This document shows, one piece after another, positions 52,101 through 61,100 of a stretch of DNA of 64,000 nucleotides (position 1 is the first letter of the stretch; each line of letters starts with the position of its first letter). The notes under the pieces were generated by a model. It was not told where the DNA came from. It searched no databases and worked only from the letters and a program-made list of their open reading frames with translations. The stretch comes from a virus. The position numbers and the translations under genes were made by a program. The stretch lies in IMG/VR virus record IMGVR_UViG_3300020578_000065, positions 1 through 64,000 of that record. One strand, 5' to 3'.

Positions 52101-55100
52101 TACAGATTTACAGATGAAAATTATGGGGCATGGATATTAGCGCAGTTTAAATACGATACCAACCAAGAGCCTTTATTTGATGTATTTGATAAAATAGGAC
52201 AAAGTTTAAGTAACCAAGAAATTTATGAGGGCAGTAACTTTGCTGGTAGCAAACTATTTGCTTATGCGAAAGGTACTGGTACTGATGATCCTGTATTAGG
52301 ATTTCCTTTAGCATATAGTAGTTTAACAAATGTCGGTGATATTAAATTTGATGTTGCATTTAACAGTCAAAGATTTGATTACGTAAATAATTTAACAAAC
52401 CTACCTGCGAATGAACCTATCAATTTGGGTTTCGTAAGAAATTATGAAACACGTAGTCTGTTTGAAAGATTGACAGGATGGGTACCAGCCATTGCACCTA
52501 GCGTACAATATCAAAACTTCGAATTTGATTTTTTCTCTGAAAATCCAAATAGAATATTTCAAATCGATGTACCTGTAAACGATCAGAAGCCTGACTCATG
52601 GCCAGTTGCGTTTGTTTATATTAATAATATACCCGTAGAAAAATCAGATTACATATATGCTGTAGAAAACGGAAAAACAAACTTTTTCATAGATGTAAAA
52701 AGTTTAACTAATACCAAAGTTCAAATACAGGTATTAAGTGATAAAGTAAGTAGTTCTGGTTATTATAGTATACCAATAAATTTAAATAATAACCCATTTA
52801 ATACAGATATTAAAGAAGTTAATATTGGCGATATACGTAGACAATATACAAGTATTTTCTATAATAATAATACCATAAAAGGTGAAATTTTTGGCAATAA
52901 TAATTTCCAAGATTTAGGAGATTTAATTTATTGGGGCGATAAAATTATACAGAATAGTGCTAGTTTAGTCGCTCCAGGCACTTTTAATAGAACTGAAAAT
53001 AATAATTTATTTAATGCATTACTTTACAATAGTAGAGAATATATTAAATTTAAAACTTTATTAGTTGATACTGTAAACAATACAGATTATCCACAAAGAT
53101 ATACTCCAGCAGTAATATTAGACGATGCATTAGATCAAATTACAAGTTCAAAAAGCCAAGAACAAAGTTTCTTTTGGTCTGATATGGTTCCAAGTAAATC
53201 TCCATTTATAACAAATACGTATACCATAAAAAATAATATTGAAACTAGTTTTTATGATCTTAGTAAAATCTATAATTATACAAAGGCAAATTACGATGGA
53301 GTTTTAGTATACCTACAACGCAAAGCAGGAGTAATCAATAATGTATCGCAGTTAATGAAAGATGTTGATTATACAATTAGTACTGATAGTCCATCATTAA
53401 CAATCACAAAAGATTTGTTAAAGGGCGACACAATAATTATAAACGAATACAATCAAACATATGGCTCATATGTTCCTAACACTCCAACTAAGTTAGGTAT
53501 GTATCCTGCTACAAAACCAGCAGTAATATATGATAAAAGTTATCAAAATTTTACATACTTTATTGTTGGTCATGATGGATCTTACAATAAACTATATGGT
53601 AACTACGATCCTGTGACAAATACGTTACAGGACTATAGAGATCAAGTTTTATTTGAATTTGAAAATAGAGTTTACAATAATTTAAAACTTGAAGGATTGA
53701 TTAGCCCAGTACAACAATTTGATTATATACCTGGATTCTTCAGATCAGAAGTTAATAATTTAACTAATTTAAATTATGAGCAATGGATCAGTATGTATAG
53801 TTTAACTTTCCTTGATTGGATTGGTCAAAATAGATTAAATTATAAAACACAAGTGTTTAACAGAAGTTCGCCATGGACTTATAATTATAGAGATAGTTTA
53901 AATAAAGTTAATAAATCTTTAGTAACACAGGGTGATTGGCGTGGGTTGTATCAATATTTTTATGATACAACAACTCCTAACACTACTCCTTGGGAAATGT
54001 TAGGATATGCTAATAAACCAAATTGGTGGGAAGAACGATACGGTCCTGCACCATATACAAGCAACAACCAACAATTATGGCAAGATTTAGAAGCAGGATA
54101 TGACTATGGCAGTCCAATATTAGATAGTAAGGATTTAATTATAGGAAAAAAATATAGAATTATTACATTAGGTACAACTGATTGGAATATAGTAGCAGGT
54201 ACTTCAGGAGTTGCTTATAATGTCAATGACGATATCACTATAGTAAATCAGTACTTAGGGACAGGCACAGCGAATTCCATTATTACATTTGCTGCTCGTC
54301 CAGGTCTATCTGAGATACTTCCAGTTAACGCCGCAGGTCAATTACTTAATCCAATAGAGTGTTTACTATCTAATTATGACGGAAATATTTTTAAACGTGA
54401 TTGGATTATAGGAGATAACGCTGCTGTAGAACTTTCATATCGTAGAAGTAGTTCATATCCTTTCGATTGTTTAAGAATTTTTGCGCTTTCTAATCCTGCA
54501 AAGTTTTATAACCTTTGTATCGATTTGGATGATTACAGATACAATATTGAATTTAATCAATATCTAGTAGATGATCGTAAACACTTAATTTACGATGATA
54601 TAAAAATTTATGGTAATGGCACAGCAAAAACTAGTTACCTAAACTGGATAGTTGATTATCAAAAACAACAAGGCATCAAGGCAACACAAAATATTGAAGA
54701 TTTGTTATACAATCTAGATGTAAGACTTACATACCGAATGGCAGGCTTTAGTGATAAAACTTTACTTAAGTTCTTTGTAGAAAAGAGCAATCCTAGTGCA
54801 ACAAATACTTCATTATTAATACCAGATGCAAGTTATCAAGTTTTATTGTATGAAAATCAACCATCAGATAAAATAATTTTTACATCAGTAATTATACAAA
54901 AAACAAAAAATGGATTTAAGGTATATGGTAATAGTCAAAAAAATGCATATTTTACTACTCTAGCACCTGACATAAACTCTCAACCTCTGCAAATTATTGT
55001 TGAAGGCCTTGAAGTAAATGTATATTCAAGTAGTTTAAATGAATATGAATATGTTCCATATGGCACTGAGTTTTATAACGTACAAGATGTAGCACAATTT

Positions 55101-58100
55101 ATGCTTAATTATGGTGCTTATACCATATCATTAGGAGCAAAATATGAAACTCAATTAAATGGTATTGAAATAAATTGGGAAACTATGGTTGCTGAGTTTT
55201 TGTATTGGGCGCAAATAGGTTGGGTAATTGGAGCAACATTAAATTGTAATCCAGCAGCATTGAGTTTAGAAATTGATAAAGAGAGTCATGTTGTACAACC
55301 ATTAACTTTATATAAAGAAAATTTTGTACTAAATCAAAATCTTTTCCCTATTCAATTGAGCAATTTATCTATAGTGCGTGATGGTACCAACTTTAAAGTT
55401 ACTTGTTTAAATGAAGGAGAAATAGTAAGTTATGGTGAATTTAATTTGTCAAATATGGAGCATGGTATAGTATTTGATAACATAACAGAATTCCAAGATA
55501 TCATCTATAATTTAACAACCGGGGTACGCCAGAATAGAATTTATACTATAGGTAGTAAGAGTGCTGAATGGAACGGTTTCTTGTATATTGCTGGCTTTAT
55601 TTATAATCAAGACAATATTAAAGAATGGAATAAAAATACAAAATACACTAAGGGCAACATAGTAGAATATAAAAATAGATATTATAGTGCTACTAAAGTT
55701 ATTCAACCAGCAGAATCTTTCCAAGAAACTGAATGGATCGTAACTGATTATAATGAAATACAGAAAGGATTATTACCGAATAGTGCGACACGTAGTTACG
55801 AAAGCACATTGTATTATAATTCAAATAATGCAAACCTAGAAAATGAAGCGGACTTATTATCGTTTAGTTTGATAGGTTTTAGACCGCGCAGTTATATGAA
55901 AGCAGCGGATCTGACTGATATTACACAAGTTAACGTATTTAAAAATCTAATTAAAAATAAAGGCACGAAAAATGCAATAGACGCATTTAAAGGCGCAAAT
56001 TTACCGCAGGGCGGAATACAATATGATTTATATGAAAACTGGGCCATACTATCAGGAAAATTTGGTGGTTCACTAAGTGAAAATTTTATTGAAATAAGAC
56101 TAAATGAAAATAAAATGGTAGGCAATCCTGGTACAGTATCGCTTACTACTGGCGATTTTACACCAGGCATGCAACAGTATGTACCACTGAACAAAATATT
56201 TAATTACTCTCAGCCAATCACTAATGTGAACGTACTGCCAACTAAACCATACTCTCCGAATATGGTGTATCCTGATGCAGGATACGTAAACTTTAATGAT
56301 GTTAAAATGTCAAGTTATTTTTATAGCGACTTGCCAAATGCTATAAACAAGCAAGGTGATGTTGTTCCAATAGAAAATGTTTATGTTAGAGATTATATTT
56401 GGTTAGCAGATTATTTAGGCTCATGGAAAGTATGTACGCCTGACATTTTAATTAATAATTATAACAAAAGTTCTCCTGCTCCAGTCATTATAAATTTGAC
56501 AACTAATCCCAATGGTACTGCAACACTTACATTTAATAATGCTCATGGATTAGAAAAATTTGATTTAATTATAATTATTAATTTTGATACAAGTGTTAAT
56601 GGATATTATACAGTTTCAGAAATTATAAATCCAACACAAATATTAATAAACTTTGTTACCACAGAAGGTCTTATAATATCAGGCGAAGGCACTTGCTTAA
56701 AGTTAATAAATCAGCGTGTAAGTAATCCTACTAAGATACTTAATTTACCATTGCTATCAAGCGAATTTACACAAAATACTGTTTGGGTAGATGAAAATGA
56801 TGATGGTGCTTGGGCTGTTTATCGCAAGAGTTTAAATTACAAGCGTGTAAAAGAATTAGAGATTGAAGGCAGCACCTCGTATGGATATAGTGTTGCTTAT
56901 AATGATAATTTTGGTTATCTAGTAGGAGATCCAGGGGATGTTGATAATACTGATGATATAACTCCAGGTAACGTTTATAGATACACAGGACCATTAGATA
57001 ACTTATTATTACTAGAAACATTTAATACAGGGGAAAGAAGTTTTGGACAAACAATAGCATACAATAATAACACAATAGTAATTTCACAACCAACTGCAAC
57101 TACAGACAAAAAAGTTTTTGTTTACGTTTATAATTCAAATAATAGTCTTACAGAAGATTTATTACTAACTCAGGAAATAGAACCTCCAACAACTGTAGAT
57201 TCTTGGGGAGAATCATTAGCAATTAGCAATGATGGTAACTACATCTTTATCTTGAACAATGAAGATGCATTATCAAACAATAAAGAAATCTATGCTTACA
57301 AGCGTCAAAATATTAATCTAAGTGCAGAATATTTAACAGCCGACGAAACATATATTATTACTAGTGTGGGCACTACTGATTTTGCAGCAATTAGTACAAC
57401 TACAACTACTACTGAAAACAAAGTAGGACAAATATTTGTAGCGACAGGCGCAGGCACAGGAACAGGCACGGTCACACAAATTAGTTATAAATTTGCTGGA
57501 ATCATTTCTGATATTGATTCTACTGTGGGCGATAATTTTGGTAAATCTATTGCTTGCGATTACTATGCTGATACTATAGTTGTAGGAGCACCTAATTCAG
57601 ATTACACAAGTCTTACTACAACTAAAAGTGATTGGGGTAGAGCAGTAGTTTATAATAGAATTTCACAAAATATTGAAGTGCAAAGCAATAGCGTTGGCGA
57701 AAATGCACAAGTATTCACGCTATTTGTTGATCCAAGTCCAGACACGGTTACTGTTAACTTATTAAACACTTATTCAAATAATGCAATGGAACTATCAAGC
57801 ACGACTGATATAAGTGTTAATGACCCAATAGTATTTTTAGGATCAGGACTTGCAGCAACTAATATTATAACAGCAAAAACTTATTACGTAGCAGAATTAA
57901 TTGCTGGTAATAAAATTAAAATTAAAACATCAAGATCAACAACTGATGTCTCTACACTAATAGAAAAACTAAGCATACCAGAAGGTACAGCAACGGCAAC
58001 ACCACAATTTTTACATGTTGATGTTACTGTTAACGGTATTAGCGTACAAGATAATAATTATGCATTAGTTGATACAACACTTTATTATTCAACATATCTC

Positions 58101-61100
58101 AATGCAGGAGATATTATAAATATTAGCCAAAACACTTTTGTTAAGGTTCAAACTTTAACCTCAACGAATACACCAAAGACAGGTGTAGCCTTTGGTACAA
58201 GTGTTGATATTACATCTTTCGGAACAGAGATTATTGTTGGTGCTCCATTTGAATTACAAGATGGCAATGAAGGGGGCGTTTATAGATTTACTGACGCCGG
58301 CGGCGAATATGGTATGATTATAGGCAGTGAAGAAGTTAATCTGACTACAAACCAATCAATATTATTAAATGGATACATGGTAAATTTACTAGACGGATCA
58401 AATGCTGCTGATGTCGCGCAAACAATTAATTCAGCAAAAATAACCAATGTTCAAGCAGCAAGTACAGATCAAAACAAACTTATTATTTCTTTAAGAAATA
58501 TGTCTATTGCTGCTGCTAACCATGAATTAGAATTAACTGTTTCATCAATTGATACATTAAATGAATTAGGTATTACAATCTATCCTAATACACAACTTAT
58601 TTCTTGTCCGCACAGTGAAACTCAGACGCAGTTTGGTAGCGTAGTAAAATTTGACGAAAGTAATAATAGTTTTGTTGCTAGTGCTCCAACTGGCACACGT
58701 TTTGCTGCTACTACTTTTGATTTTATTGATGATGAAAATCAGGACAACGATACAGTATTTGACAATAATGCAACACGTTGGATAGACACATTTAGAAATG
58801 CTGGCGCAGTTTATATGTTTGATTATATTGCAAAATATGATGAAACTGTAACTGAACCAGGGGCCTACGTTTATGCTCAAAGTGTAAATTCAAATAGTTT
58901 AAGTTATGGTACACAGCCATTATATGGGTCAGCATTAGCATTTACAGACAATACAGTATTAGTAGGTACCCCTTATTATAAACCAGAAAGCGTGGATGGC
59001 CAAGTTGTAATATTTGATAATACTACTGGTCAAACAGACTGGGCAGTGTATCGTAAATCATGTGATATTGTTGATATTAATAGAATAAACAATATACAAT
59101 TATTCAGTGCTGAGACCAACAATTCTCTTTTAAACTTAGATTATATCGATCCATTAGCAGGTAAGATTTTTGGTGCAGTAAGACAAAATATTGATTATGT
59201 TTGTAACTTAGATCCAGCAAGTTACAATAATATTAGTAATAATACTAATGTTATTTGGGGTGATAACAACGTAGGCAAATTATGGCTAGATACATCAAAC
59301 ATGCGTTTTGTAAATTATCATCAAAATGACCCTGTTTATAATGCAACATATTGGGGAACATTATTCCCAGGTAGTGATCCAGCAATTTATACATGGGTAG
59401 TCAGTGTTGATCCACCAACGCAATATACAGGGGTAGGCGTACCTAAAGATTTTAATAAATTTAGTATACAAACATTTATTGATCAATCAGGCACGGTAAC
59501 TCTTTGTTATTACTTCTGGGTGCGCTTTACTAATGTTATTGTACCCAATAGTGGAAAAACTTTATCTGATACAGTTATGGAGTCATACTTATTGAATCCG
59601 CTACAATCTGGTATATCATATTTTGCTCCTCTGTTACCAAACAGTTATGCGATTTACAATGCTCAACAAAGTATTAAAAACACTGATACAATATTGCATA
59701 TAGGATATAAGAGTACAACAAGCGAAAGTATACCACATCAAGAATTTAATTTAGTTCGTTCAAACTTTGCTGATGACTTTTTGCCAGGACTGCCCAATAC
59801 ACAATATCCACATCCAACCTACTTATATGATAGAATGCTTGATAGCATGGCGGGAGTAGACGAGGAAGGTAGCACAGTACCTAATCCGTATTTGCCAAGA
59901 GCAGTACAAAGTGGCGTATTGGTACGTCCAAGACAAAGTTTCTTTTATAATCGTTATACTGCATTAAAAAATTACATACAATATGCCAATACAATTATGG
60001 CACAATATCCGTTGGTTGAAATACGTCCAGACGCAACATTTTTTTATAAAGAAAATAAACCAATATTTGATATTGTTACTGGATTATTAATTGTAAAGGA
60101 CTTAACGTATAACATAGTAACATTAGGTAATACTACTTGGAGCACCATTGGCGCAACATTAGTCAGTGCAGGAGATTTTGTTATAGGTAAAACCTATATT
60201 ATTAATACAATTAGCAATACAGATTACACGCTAATTGGGGCTAATACAAATAGTGTAGGAGTAAAATTTATTGCTACTGGTACTGGAAACGGCAACGGAA
60301 CTGGCACTGCGTATGAAATTACTTTTACTGCTACTGCTAATGGCAACGGCGATGGCACTGCAAGCACATTGACATTTGATGAGGGAGAATTATATAAAAC
60401 TTCTGATTATGTAACAAGAATAGATTGGTGGGCAGAAGGGTTCGATAATAATACCAAACCAGCATTTCAAGTGCAGTTATATAGCGATTTGCTACGATTG
60501 GAAAATATTGATATTAACACTATAGCCAGAGTTATAAAGGGCGGCAACAATACTAGAGAAACTTATATCTATGTTATCGAAACATTAGATGATAATACTC
60601 AAATTGAACGTTGGAAGAGAATTGGGCTTGAAAAAGGCACATATGAAATTAGCAAAGAAATATATGATTATGATTTAGGTAAATATGGCTACGGTGGAAA
60701 CTTTTATGATACTGATAGTTTTGATGACTTCCCAAGTAATGAAACACGTTGGATAATACGTTGCTTAAACGAACAAATATTTACCAATGAACTGTTAATA
60801 CATCGTAATAAAGCATTAATATTGCTATTTGAATATATTGTAAGTGAAACAAATGAAAGTCAAAATTATTTACCATGGTTAAACAAAACATCGCTGGTAG
60901 ATGTAAAACACACAGTACGTGAACTTCTACCAACTGAAAAATTTCGTACTGATAGTGATGAGTTTTTAAGTGGCTACTTCAATGAAGTGAAACCTTATCA
61001 CGTAGTAATAAAAGAATTTTTATTAAATTATACAAAACTAGATGTTTACCCTGGTACATTAACTGATTTTGATTTACCAGCATCATATAATACTACTCAA